NCBI RefSeq assembly: GCF_022539505.1
Contig: NC_061513.1
Coordinates: forward strand, 349,909,696 to 349,973,695
Direction: 5' to 3'
DNA: 64,000 nucleotides
DNA from: Lolium rigidum
Taxonomy: Eukaryota > Streptophyta > Magnoliopsida > Poales > Poaceae
Numbering within the stretch: position 1 is the first letter of the stretch; every line of letters begins with the position of its first letter. Positions 53,501 to 64,000 of the stretch are shown in pieces. Both the position numbers and the translations under genes were made by a program. The notes under the pieces are model-generated. The model saw only the letters and a list, made by a program, of their open reading frames with translations, did not search any database and was not told the origin of the DNA.

Positions 53501-55780
53501 CTTTCTGGAGTTTCGTCAATTGGTCCTGCGTTTTTAGGTCGAAAGGGCTTTTATAGGCGAAGAGGCGGCGCAGGGGGCACCTGGGGCGCCACACCCTAGG
53601 CCGGCGCGGCCTAGGCCTCGGCCCGCGCCGCCATGTGGTGTGGTGGCCCCCGGCCCCTCTCCGACTCTTCTTCGGTGTTCCGGACGCTTCGGGAAAAATA
53701 GGAGGTTTGGCGTTGATTTCGTCCAATTCGAGAATATTGCCCGAACAGCCTTTCTCGGAACCAAAAACAGCGAGAAAACAGGAACTGGCACTGTGGCATC
53801 TTGTTAATAGGTTAGTTCCGGAAAATGCATGAAAACATCATAAAGTGCAAGCAAAACATGTAAGTATTGTCATAAAACAAGCATGGAACAACAGAAATTA
53901 TGGATACGTCGGGGACGTATCAGCATCCCCAAGCTTAGTTCCTACTCGTCCTCGAGTAGGTAAATGATAAAAGATAATTTCTGAGGTGACATGCTACCAA
54001 CATAATCTTAATCATACCATTGTAAAGCATATGAGATAAATGCAGCGATTCGAAACAATGTAAATGCAATGAGTAAACAAGTGAATCATATAGCAAAGAC
54101 TTTTCATGAATAGTACTTTCGAGACAAGCATCAATAAGTCTTGCATAAGAGTTAACTCATAAAGCAATAATTCAAAGTAAAGGTATTGAAGCAACATAAA
54201 AGAAGATTAAGTTTCAGCGGTTGCTTTCAACTTGTAACATGTATATCTCATGGATATTGTCAACATAGAGTAATATAATAAGTGCAATAAGCAAATATGT
54301 AGGAATCAATGCACAGTTCACACAAGTGTTTGCTTCTTGAGGTGGAGAGAAATAGGTGAACTGACTCAACATAAAAGTAAAAGAATGGTCCTTCAAAGAG
54401 GAAAGCATCGATTGCTATATTTGTGCTAGAGCTTTTATTTTGAAAACATGAAACAATTTTGTCAACGGTAGTACTAAAGCATATGTATCATGTAAATTAT
54501 ATCTTACAAGTTGCAAGCCTCATGCATAGTATACTAATAGTGCCCGCACCTTGTCCTAATTAGCTTGGACTACCGGATCATCACAATGCACATGTTTTAA
54601 CCAAGTGTCACAAAGGGGTACCTCTATGCCGCCTGTACAAAGGTCTAAGGAGAAAGCTCGCATTGGATTTCTCGCTATTGATTATTCTCAACTTAGACAT
54701 CCATACCGGGACAACATAGACAACAGATAATGGACTCCTCTTTTATGCATAAGCATGTAACAACAATTAATAATTTTCTCATATGAGATTGAGGATATAT
54801 GTCCAAAACTGAAACTTCCACCATGGATCATGGCTTTAGTTAGCGGCCCAATGTTCTTCTCTAACAATATGCATGCTTAACCATAGGGTGGTAGATCTCT
54901 CTTACTTCGAGACAAGACGGACATGCATAGCAACTCACATGAAATTCAACAATGAATAGTTGATGGCGTCCCCAGTGAACATGGTTATCGCACAACAAGC
55001 AACTTAATAAGAGATAAAGTGCATAATTACATATTCAATACCACAATAGTTTTTAAGCTATTTGTCCCATGAGCTATATATTGCAAAGGTGAATGATGGA
55101 ATTTTAAAGGTAGCACTCAAGCAATTTACTTTGGAATGGCGGAAAATACCATGTAGTAGGTAGGTATGGTGGACACAAATGGCATAGTGTTGTTTGGCTC
55201 AAGGATTTGGATGCATGAGAAGTATCCCTCTCGATACAAGGTTTAGGCTAGCAAGGTTGTTTGAAGCAAACACAAGCATGAAATAGTACAGCAAAACTCA
55301 CATAGAAGACATATTACAAGCATTATAAAACTATACATCGTCTTCCTTGTTGTTCAAACATCTTACTAGAAAATATCTAGACTCTAGAGAAACCACTCAT
55401 GCAAACCAAATTTTAACAAGCTCTATGTATTTCTTCACTAATGGGTGCAAAGTATATGATGCAAGAGCTTAAACAAGAGCACAACAATTGCCAAGTATCA
55501 AGTTATTCAAGACATCATACCAATTACTACATGTAGCATTTTCCAATTCCAACCATATAATAATTAACGAAGAAGTTTCAACCTTCGCCATGAATATTAT
55601 GAGCTAAGAACACATGTGTTCATACGAACCAGCGGAGCGTGTCTCTCTCCCACACAAGCATTTATTCAAACAAAAACAAAAACAAAAGCATACAGACGCT
55701 CCAAGTAAAGCACATAAGATGTGACCGAATAAAAATATAGTTTCAAGAGAAGGAACTCGATAATTTGTCGATGAAGAAGG

Positions 55781-55872
55781 GGATGCCTTGGGCATCCCCA
55801 AGCTTAGACAGCTTGAGTCTTCTTGAAATATGCAGGGATGAACCACCGGGGCATCCCCAAGCTTAGAGCTTT
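55781..55872 (-). repeat. S5 hairpin and twin polypurine-like motifs
   Basis: It has the GGGGATGCC/GGCATCCCC hairpin at about 55780-55802 and two GCATCCCCAAGCTTAG copies, as in the other S elements. Another copy stands next to the 3' LTR at 53923. Confidence 0.8.
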
Positions 55873-56500
55873 CACTCTTCTTGATCATAGTATATCATCC
55901 TCCTTTCTTGACCCTTGAAAACTTCCTCCACACCAAACTCGAAACAACTCATTAGAGGGTTAGTGCACAATAAAAATTAACATATTCAGAGGTGACACAA
56001 TCATTCTTAACACTTCTGGACATTGCATAATGCTACTGGACATTAGTGGATCAAAGAAATTCATCCAACATAGCAAAAGAGGCAATGCGAAATAAAAGGC
56101 AGAATCTGTCAAAAACAGAACAGTTCGTATTGACGAATTTTAAAATGGCACCAGACTTGCTCAAATGAAAATGCTCAAATTAAATGAAAGTTGCGTACAT
56201 ATCTGAGGATCATGCAAATAAATTGGCTTAATTTTCTGAGCTACCTACAGGGAGGTGGACCCAGATTCGTGACAGCAGAGAAATCTGGAACTGCGCAGTA
56301 ATCCAAATCTAGTACTTACTTTTCTATCAACGGCCTTACTTGGCACAACAAAACACAAAACTAAGGTAAGGAGAGGTTGCTACAGTAGTAAACAACTTCC
56401 AAGACACAAATATAAAACAAAGTACTGTAGCAAAATAACACATGGGTTATCTCCCAAGAAGTTCTTTTCTTTATAGCCATTAAGATGGGCTCAGCAAGTT

Positions 56501-57250
56501 TTAATGATGCACTCGCAAGAAATAGTATTTGGAGCAAAAGAGAGCATCAAGAGGCAAATTCAAAACACATTTAAGTCTAACATGCTTCCTATGAAAAGGA
56601 ATCTTGTAAATAAACAAGTTCAAGAAGCATAATGCAACAAGCATAGAAAGATAAAACAAGTGTAGCTTCAAAAATTTCAGCACATAGAGAGGTGTTTTAG
56701 TAACATAAAAATTTCTACAACCATATTTTCCTCCCTCATAATAATATCCAGTAGCATCATGAGCAAACTCAACAATATAACTATCAAATGAAACATTCTT
56801 ATCATGAGTCTCATGCATAAAATAATTACTCTCCACATAAGCATAATCAATTTTATTAGTTGTAGTGGGAGCAAATTCAACAAAGTAGCTATCATTATTA
56901 TTCTCATCAAGTGTAGGAGGCATAGTATAATCACAACAAAATTTACTCTCCATAGTAGGTGGCACCAAAAGACCACTATCATTATAATCATCATATATGG
57001 GAGGCAAAGTATCATCAAAGAAAATTTTCTCCTCAATGCTTGGGGGACTAAAAATATCATGCTCATCAAAGCCAGCTTCCCCAAGCTTAGAATTTTCCAT
57101 ATCATTAGCAACAATGGTGTTCAAAGCGTTCATACTAATATCATTGCTACTAGCATGCAAATAAGATTCCATGGGTTTTTTAATTTTCGCATTAAACCAT
57201 TCATGTCTTGACTCAGGAAATAGAATAAAAAGCTCACAGATGTTTTCCAT
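56501..57250 (-). CDS. S5 short ORF, 249 aa, with hydrophobic C-terminus
   Basis: Unknown function. The first 70 residues match the N-terminus of the S2 gag-like protein (LFPESRHEW, KIKKPMESYLHASSN, SKLGEAGF). The last 100 match its C-terminus (YIVEFAHDATGYYYEGGKYG, then a hydrophobic stretch at about 183-210, then HVRLKCVLNLPLDALFC and YYFLRVHH). The gag domain, zinc knuckle and Lys-rich run of S2 are missing, yet the frame is open from the first ATG to the same stop. The middle is acidic with repeated (D/E)-S-x-(L/I)-(V/P) units. The hydrophobic segment could be a membrane helix. It is the only ORF of the element. Confidence 0.7.
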   Translation of the reverse strand: MENICELFILFPESRHEWFNAKIKKPMESYLHASSNDISMNALNTIVANDMENSKLGEAGFDEHDIFSPPSIEEKIFFDDTLPPIYDDYNDSGLLVPPTMESKFCCDYTMPPTLDENNNDSYFVEFAPTTTNKIDYAYVESNYFMHETHDKNVSFDSYIVEFAHDATGYYYEGGKYGCRNFYVTKTPLYVLKFLKLHLFYLSMLVALCFLNLFIYKIPFHRKHVRLKCVLNLPLDALFCSKYYFLRVHH

Positions 57251-60200
57251 TATGCCTTACTAGTGTAAACAAGAAACAAAAAGTTGCAATTGCAGGATCT
57301 AAAGGAAATAGCTTCGAGTACTTACAACGCCAGAAAATAGCTTAGTAGCCGAGATACGGAGTGTGAGTACCTTTTACCTTTCCTCCCCGGCAACGGCGCT
57401 AGAAAAGTACTTTACCTGGAACCGAAGTATGAGTGCCTTTTACCTTTCCTCCCCGGCAACGGCGCCAGAAAAGTGCTTGATGTCTACGTTCCCCCTCCTT
57501 TCCTGTAGACAGTGTTGGGCCTCCAAGAGCGAGAGGTTTGTAGAACAGCAGACAAGTTTTCCCTTAAGTGGATCACCCAAGGTTTATCGAACTCGGGGAG
57601 GAAGAGGTCAAAGATATCCCTCTCATGCAACCCTGCAACCACAAAGCAAGAAGTCTCTTGTGTCCCCAACACACCTAATAGGTGCACTAGTTCGGCGAAG
57701 AGATAGTGAAATACAGGTGGTATGAATATATATGAGCAGTAGCAACGGTGCCGAGAAAATAGCTTGTCTGGCGTGTAGTTGATGGTGGTAGTATTGCAGC
57801 AGTAGTAACGCAGATAAAACAGTAAACAAGCAGCGATAGCGATATTTAGGAACAAGGCCTAGGGATTACACTTTCACTAGTGGACACTCTCAACATTGAT
57901 CACATAACGGAATAGATAAATGCATACTCTACACTCTTGTTGGATGATGAACACATTGCGTAGGATTACACGAACCCTCAATGCCGGAGTTAACAAGCTC
58001 CACAATAATGCTCATATTTTAGTAACCTTTAGTGTAAGATAGATCAAAAGACTAAACCAAGTACTAGCATAGCATGCACACTGTCACCTTCATGCATATG
58101 TAGGAGGAATAGATCACATCAATATTATCATAGCAATAGTTAACTTCGCAATCTACAAGAGATCATGATCATAGCGTAAACCAAGTACTAACACGGTGCA
58201 CACACTGTCACCTTTACACACGTGCGGGAGGAATAGAACTACTTTAATAACTTTGCTAGAGTAGCACATAGATAGTAGTGATACAAAACTCATATGAATC
58301 TCAATCATGTAAAGCAGCTCATGAGATTATTGTATTGAGGTACATGGGAGAGAGATGAACCACATAGCTACGGCGGAGCCCTCGGCCTCGGGGTGGATTA
58401 CTCCCTCCTCATCATGGAAGCAGCGATGGCGGTGAAGATGGCGGTGAAGACGGCGGTGGAGATGGCTCCGGGGGCAATTCCCCGTCCGGCGGGTGCCGGA
58501 ACAGAGAGTTCTGTCCCCCGCATTGGAGTTTCGCGACGGTGGCGGCGCCCACGAGGTCTTTACGGAGTTTCGTCAATTGGTCCTGCGTTTTTAGGTCGAA
58601 AGGGCTTTTATAGGCGAAGAGGCGGCGCGAGGGGGCACACAGGGGCGCCACACCCTAGGCCGGCGTGGCCTAGGCCTGGCCCGCGCCGCCATGTGGTGTG
58701 GTGGCCCCCGGCCCCTCTCCGGCTCTTCTTCGGTGTTACGGACGCTTCCGGGAAAAATAGGAGGTTTGGCGTTGATTTCGTCCAATTCGAGAATATTGCC
58801 CGAACCAGCCTTTCTGGAACCAAAAACAGCAGAAAACAGGAACTGGCACTGTGGCATCTTGTTAATAGGTTAGTTCCGGAAAATGCATGAAAACATCATA
58901 AAGTGCAAGCAAAACATGTAAGTATTGTCATAAAACAAGCATGGAACAACAGAAATTATGGATACGTCGGGGACGTATCAATAACAAAGATAATTTCTGG
59001 AGTGACATGCCATCATAACCTTGATCATACTATTTGTAAAGCATATGTAGTGAATGCAGCGATCAAAACAATGTATATGACATGAGTAAACAAGTGAATC
59101 ATATAGCAAAGACTTTTCATGAATAGTACTTCAAGACAAGCATCAATAAGTCTTGCATAAGAGTTAACTCATAAAGCAATAATTCAAAGTAAAAGCATTG
59201 AAGCAACACAAAGGAAGATTAAGTTTCAGCGGTTGCTTTCAACTTGTAACATGTATATCTCATGGATATTGTCAACATAGAGTAATATAATAAGTGCAAT
59301 ATGCAAGTATGTAGGAATCAATGCACAGTTCACACAAGTGTTTGCTTCTTGAGGTGGAGAGAAATAGGTGAACCGACTCAACAATGAAAGTAAAAGAATG
59401 GTCCTCCATAGAGGAAAAGCATCGATTGCTATATTTGTGCTAGAGCTTTGATTTTGAAAACATGAAACAATTTTGTCAACGGTAATAATAAAGCATATGT
59501 ATCATGTAAATTATATCTTACAAGTTGCAAGCCTCATGCATAGTATACTAATAGTGCCCGCACCTTGTCCTAATTAGCTCTGGACTACCGGATCATCGCA
59601 ATACACATGTTTTAACCAAGTGTCACAAAGGGGTACCTCTATGCCGCCTGTACAAAGGTCTAAGGAGAAAGCTCGCATTGGATTTCTCGCTATTGATTAT
59701 TCTCAACTTAGACATCCATACCGGGACAACATAGACAACAGATAATGGACTCCTCTTTTATGCATAAGCATGTAACAACAGTTATTTTTCTCATATGAGA
59801 TTGAGGATATTGTCCAAAACTGAAACTTCCACCATGAATCATGGCTTTAGTTAGCGGCCCAATGTTCTTCTCTAACAATATGCATGCTTAACCATAAGGT
59901 GGTAGATCGCTCTTACTTCAGACAAGACGAACATGCATAGCAACTCACATGAAATTCAACAAAGAGTAGTTGATGGCGTCCCCAATGAACATGGTTATCG
60001 CACAACAAGCAACTTAATAAGAGATAAAGTGCATAAGTACATATTCAATACCACAATAGTTTTTAAGCTATTTGTCCCATGAGCTATATATTGCAAAGGT
60101 GAATGATGGAATTTTAAAGGTAGCACTCAAGCAATTTACTTTGGAATGGCGGAGAAATACCATGTAGTAGGTAGGTATGGTGGACACAAATGGCATAGTG

Positions 60201-60787
60201 GTTGGCTCAAGTATTTGGATGCATGAGAAGTATTCCCTCTCGATACAAGGCTTAGGCTAGCAAGGTTGTTTGAAACAAACACAAGGATGAACCGGTGCAG
60301 CAAAACTCACATAAAAGACATATTGAAAACATTATAAGACTCTACACCGTCTTCCTTGTTGTTCAAACTCAATACTAGAAATTATCTAGACCTTAGAGAG
60401 ACCAAATATGCAAACCAAATTTAAGCATGCTCTATGTATTTCTTCATTAATAGGTGCAAAGTATATGATGCAAGAGCTTAAACATGAGCACAACAATTGC
60501 CAAGTATCACATTATCCAAGACATTTTAGCAATTACTACATGTATCATTTTCCAATTCCAACCATATAACAAATTAACGAAGAAGAAACTTCGCCATGAA
60601 TACTAAAAGCTAAGAACACATGTGTTCATATGAACCAGCGGAGCGTGTCTCCCTCCCACACAAGCATTTATTCAAACAAAAACAAAAAACAAAAACACAC
60701 AGACGCTCCAAGAAAAGCACATAAGATGTGATGGAATAAAAATATAGTTTCAGGGGAGGAACTCGATAATGTTGTCGATGAAGAAGG

Positions 60788-60880
60788 GGATGCCTTGGGC
60801 ATCCCCAAGCTTAGACGCTTGAGTCTTCTTGATATATGCAGGGGTGAACCACCGGGGCATCCCCAAGCTTAGAGCTTTCA
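60788..60880 (-). repeat. S6 hairpin and twin polypurine-like motifs
   Basis: It shows the same hairpin (GGGGATGCC/GGCATCCCC) and motif pair as at 49077-49165, with the same spacing. Confidence 0.8.
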
Positions 60881-61505
60881 CTCTTCTTGATCATAGTATA
60901 TCATCTTCCTCTCTTGACCCTTGAAAACTTCCTTCACACCAAACTTCTCATAAACTTCATTTGAGGGGTTAGTACATAATCAAAACCTCACATGTTCAGA
61001 GGTGACACAATCATTCTTAACACTTCTGGACATTGCTCAAAGCTACCGGAAGGTAATGGAATAAAGAAATCCACCCAACACAGCGAAAGAAGCAATGCGA
61101 AATAAAAGGCAGAATCTGTCAAAACAGAACAGTCCGTAAAGACGAATTTTTAATAAATACTTCCGTTGCTCAGATCAGAAAACTCAAAACTAATGAAAGT
61201 TGCGTACATATCTGTGGAACACGCACGTAAATTGGCATATTTTTCTGATTTTTCTACAGAGAAAACAGCCCAGATTCGTGACAGATAGAAATCTGTTTCT
61301 GCGCAGAAATCCAAATCTAGTATCAACCTTCGATTAGAGGCTTCACTTGGCACAACAAAACACAAAACTAAGATAAGGAGAGGTTGCTACAGTAGTAAAC
61401 AACTTCCAAGACACAAATATAAAACAAAGTACTGTAGCAAAATAATACATGGGTTATCTTCCAAGAAGTTCTTTCTTTATAGCCATTAAGATGGGCTCAG
61501 CAGTT

Positions 61506-62225
61506 TTAATGATGCACTCGCAAGAAATAGTATTTGAAGCAAAAGAGAGCATCAAGAGGCAAATTCAAAACACATTTAAGCCTAACATGCTTCCTATGCA
61601 AAGGAATCTTGTAAATAAACAAGTTCAAGAAGCATAATGCAACGAGCATATAAAGATAAAACAAGTGCAGCTTCAAAAATTTCAGCACATAGAGAGGCAT
61701 TTTAGTAACATGAAAATTTCTACAACCATATTTTCCTCTCTCATAATAACTTTCAGTAGCAACATGAGCAAACTCAACAATATAACTATCACATAAAGCA
61801 TTCTTATCATGAGTCTCATGCATAGAATTATTACTCTCCACATAAGCATAATCAATTTTATTAGTAATAGTGGGAGCAAATTCAACAAAGTAGCTATCAT
61901 TATTATTTTCATTATCAAATATAGGAGGCATATTGTAATCATAATCAAATTTACTCTCTATAACAGGCGGTAACAAAAGACTACTATCATCATCATAAAT
62001 AGGAGGCAAAGTATCATCAAAGAAAATTTTCTCCTCAATGCTTGGTGGACTAAAAAGATCATGCTCATCAAAACCAGCTTCCCCAAGCTTAGAATTTTCC
62101 ATATCATTAGCAACAATGGTATTCAATGTGTTCATGCTAATATGTTCCATGGGTTTTTTAATTTTCGGATCAAACCATCCATGTCTTAACTCAGGAAATA
62201 GAATAAAAAGCTCATGGTTGTCCAT
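61506..62225 (-). CDS. S6 short ORF, 239 aa, with hydrophobic C-terminus
   Basis: This is the intact partner of the S4 ORF and a homologue of the S5 ORF and of both ends of the S2 gag-like protein. N-terminal marks are FPELRHGWFDPKIKKPMEH and SKLGEAGFDEHD. The C-terminal marks are a hydrophobic segment (about 175-200), HVRLKCVLNLPLDALFC and YYFLRVHH. The element has no other coding capacity in this window. Function unknown; a residual packaging or membrane-associated role is speculation. Confidence 0.7.
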   Translation of the reverse strand: MDNHELFILFPELRHGWFDPKIKKPMEHISMNTLNTIVANDMENSKLGEAGFDEHDLFSPPSIEEKIFFDDTLPPIYDDDSSLLLPPVIESKFDYDYNMPPIFDNENNNDSYFVEFAPTITNKIDYAYVESNNSMHETHDKNALCDSYIVEFAHVATESYYERGKYGCRNFHVTKMPLYVLKFLKLHLFYLYMLVALCFLNLFIYKIPLHRKHVRLKCVLNLPLDALFCFKYYFLRVHH

Positions 62226-63254
62226 TATGCCAAACTAGTGTAAACAAGAAACAAAAAGATGCAATTGCAGGATCTAAAGGAAATAGCTTCGAGTACTTAC
62301 AATGCGCCGGAAAATAGCTTAGTAGCCGAGATCCGGAGTGTGAGTACCTTTTACCTTTCCTCCCCGGCAACGGCGCCGAGAAAATAGCTTGATGTCTACG
62401 CCCCCTCCTTTTCCTGTAGACGAGTCTTGGGCCTCCAAGAGCGAGGTTTGTAGAACAGCGAGCAAGTTTTCCCTTAAGTGGATCACCCAAGGTTTATCGA
62501 ACTCGGGGAGGAAGGGGTCAAAGATATCCCTCTCATGCAACCACCGCAACCACAAAGCAAGAAGTCTCTTGTGTCCCCAACAAACCTAATAGGTGTACTA
62601 GTTCGGCGAAGAGATGGTGAAATACAGGTGGTATGAATATATATGAGCAGTGGCAACGGCACCAGAAAAGTGCTTTGCCCAGGACAGTAAACAAGCAGTA
62701 GTAACGCAGCAGTAGTAACGCAGTAAAACAGTAAACAAGCAGCAATAGCAGTATTTAGGAATAAGGCCTAGGGATTAGACTTTCACTAGTGGACACTCTC
62801 AACTTTGATCACATAACAGAATAGATAAATGCATACTCTACACTCTTGTTGGATGATGAACACATTGCGTAGGATTACACGAACCCTCAATGCCGGAGTT
62901 AACAAGCTCCACAATTCAATGTTCATATTTAAATAACCTTAGAGTGCATGAAAGATCAATAAGACTAAACCAAGTACTAACATAGCATGCTGTTGACTGC
63001 CAAAACCCACCGGCGGGCAGCGACCTGTCAACACTGTAGAGCCGGGAAGAGCCTAGAGCTGCGGCTGGCTGAGACCCCTCCGAGCGATGGCCCGCAATGC
63101 TCTTCTGGTCACACGCGGCGATGCGAAGTGCAGGGCGTGCCACCTGACCTATACCTGGTCGGGAAGGTGATGGGGATGCCTCGCTTAGTTTCCTGCGGGG
63201 CATACACGTAAACATTAAATACGAGCCTCGATCGGCTCTCGGGTTATCTCGTGA

Positions 63255-63273
63255 ATCGGCTCAAAGAGCCGAT
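63255..63273. repeat. Hairpin ATCGGCTC/GAGCCGAT in the right-hand LTR
   Basis: A perfect 8-bp stem with an AAA loop lies in the 3' part of the LTR (minus orientation). A single ATCGGCTC half-site precedes it at about 63230. Confidence 0.8.
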
Positions 63274-63626
63274 CCACCCATGATTCGTACGGGGTGCACG
63301 AACATATGGTGATCCTGCTTGATCAAGATAAAGCTAATTAGATCTACGACGATTTAGGGTTTTCACCGCATAATCGGATCATCCTACTCCAGGTTGGGCC
63401 TCGCGGCCACGCACGGTAATCGTAAGCCGATCCTAAACAAGGCCTAAAAACCAACATGAAGTTGATCCTCGGAACATCCTGTTTAGGACTTGCGAACGCC
63501 ACCCTACGTGCCGCTGGATCCTCCACCCCTTTGTAAGGCCTAACTATTGCAGATATTAAACTAATCCTTGCAGAACAAGGAGCAATCGTAACGGATCAGA
63601 TCTACTAAATAAAGATCAAGCGGGGT

Positions 63627-63661
63627 GCCGCCCCCACACCTGAGATAGGTGTGAGGGCGGC
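63627..63661. repeat. Two-part hairpin in the right-hand LTR
   Basis: GCCGCCC pairs with GGGCGGC and, after a two-base internal mismatch on each side, ACACCT pairs with AGGTGT around a GAGAT loop. Confidence 0.85.
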
Positions 63662-63795
63662 TAGACATGCAAGGGTTGCACTACGTAAGCATGTTATACG
63701 AAGAACTATGCTAACCCTAACACATCTATGATAACTACGTTGCTCGCCATCAAAGACGCTTCAGTACGAGCAACGCATGAACAACGTGGGGCTTG

Positions 63796-63830
63796 TGCTG
63801 CCTAGATCGCAAGATGCGATCTAGGCAGCA
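63796..63830. repeat. Perfect 16-bp hairpin in the right-hand LTR
   Basis: TGCTGCCTAGATCGCA (63796-63811) and its exact reverse complement (63815-63830) are separated by AGA. It lies about 110-150 bases downstream of the minus-strand TATA box, so it would be in the 5' end of the element RNA. Confidence 0.95.
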
Positions 63831-64000
63831 TGTCGCTTACCTGATAGAAACCCTCGAGACGAAGGAGTTGGCGATGCGCCGAGATTGGTTTGTTTTGGGT
63901 TGAACGTGAGTTGTTGTTTATTCCATAAACCCTAGATACATATTTATAGTCCAGGGGACTTTCTAACGTGGGGACAATCCCAACCGGGCACGAGCCCAAA

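Larger units (their letters stand above)
52420..58980 (-). mobile_element. S5: complete S-type element nested in S6
   Basis: The LTRs are 52420-53922 (3') and 57478-58980 (5'), both 1503 bp with closely similar sequence. The primer site TGGCGCCGTTGCCGGGGA (minus) lies at about 57451-57468, and a near-duplicate of the leader with a second GGCAACGGCGC lies just internal to it (57363-57405). No target-site duplication is found: GTCCC precedes it and ATAAC follows. Compared with S1, about 15 bp of target (CGAGCGAGGTAAAACG-like) are absent at the junction. A minus-strand TATA (TATAAAAG) lies in each LTR, near 53551 and 58610. Confidence 0.85.
50679..62990 (-). mobile_element. S6: S-type element sharing an LTR with S4, split by S5
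   Basis: The 3' LTR is 50679-52390 (shared with S4). The internal region is 52391-52419 plus 58981-62389, and the 5' LTR starts at 62390 and is cut at 62990 by another element. The primer site lies at about 62362-62379 on the minus strand. The order internal-LTR-internal-LTR with near-identical internal ends is what unequal recombination between LTRs of one family would leave. Confidence 0.78.
62991..64000 (-). mobile_element. LTR of an unrelated gypsy-like element, partial
   Basis: It begins TGTTGACTGCC directly after CATAGCATGC of the S6 LTR and runs off the window. A minus-strand TATA box (TATAAATA, 63941-63948) followed by a leader rich in CAACAACTCACG indicates minus orientation. I recognise the TGTTGACTGCCAAAACCCAC start as that of a Triticeae gypsy LTR but cannot name the family with confidence. 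No coding sequence is included. Confidence 0.65.

Noticed and set aside
1..64000. CRISPR arrays, bacterial operons, tRNA or rRNA genes
   Set aside because: No repeat-spacer array and no cloverleaf or rRNA sequence was seen; direct repeats are all explained by LTRs, MITEs and the tandem copies listed. The tRNA-like stretches are short primer-binding sites only.

Overview
The window is nuclear DNA of a cool-season grass (Pooideae, most likely a Triticeae species or a close relative). The evidence is plant intron-exon gene structure, an Angela/BARE-like copia LTR (TGTTGG... start, 5-bp target duplication, TGGTATCAGAGC primer site), Stowaway, hAT-like and Mutator-like MITEs, and a deep nest of non-autonomous gypsy-like LTR elements. 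The species cannot be fixed from the sequence.

Left third (1-14.0 kb) is the gene island. It holds the 3' end of an SD2-5-like receptor kinase, a decayed kinase fragment, an 11-exon WD40 gene of the WDR53 type (+), a GC-rich element ending in a hairpin and poly(A), an intronless 1082-residue DYW-class PPR gene (-), and a 3-exon Rho-N (SAP-like/RHON1-like) gene (+). The PPR and Rho-N genes are divergent with 328 bp between their start codons, and both probably act on organelle RNA.

The middle and right (14.0-64 kb) are almost entirely transposable elements. A rearranged gypsy (head-to-head LTR pieces 16.0-18.0 kb, gag with one in-frame stop 18.0-20.2 kb, an integrase piece on the opposite strand) is split by a copia element, A1 (20492-48179, TSD GTTAG). 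A1 has no visible gag-pol and is itself split by three elements: S1 (21741-28420, minus strand, TSD GTCAA) inside its 5' LTR; S2 (29906-38737, minus strand, TSD TTGAA) in its leader; and S3 (39449 to about 45952, plus strand, 3' LTR lost). S2 carries a Mutator-like MITE, which makes a four-deep nest. To the right of the second integrase piece lies an LTR-sharing tandem array (S4/S6) with a further complete element, S5 (52420-58980), nested in it. Part of an unrelated LTR (62991-64000) closes the window.

The S elements have TGATACGTC.../...CA ends and a TGGCGCCGTTGCCGGGGA primer site, but no reverse transcriptase or integrase was seen. They carry gag-like ORFs (S2), gag-protease (S3), an unidentified ORF (S1), or a short ORF that keeps only the two ends of the S2 protein (S4, S5, S6). 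These short ORFs, the repeated polypurine-like motif with its hairpin, and the clustering of copy-to-copy differences at CAG/CTG are the main leads from the transposon part. The missing catalytic glutamate and the exact 195-residue duplication in the PPR protein are the main leads from the gene part.
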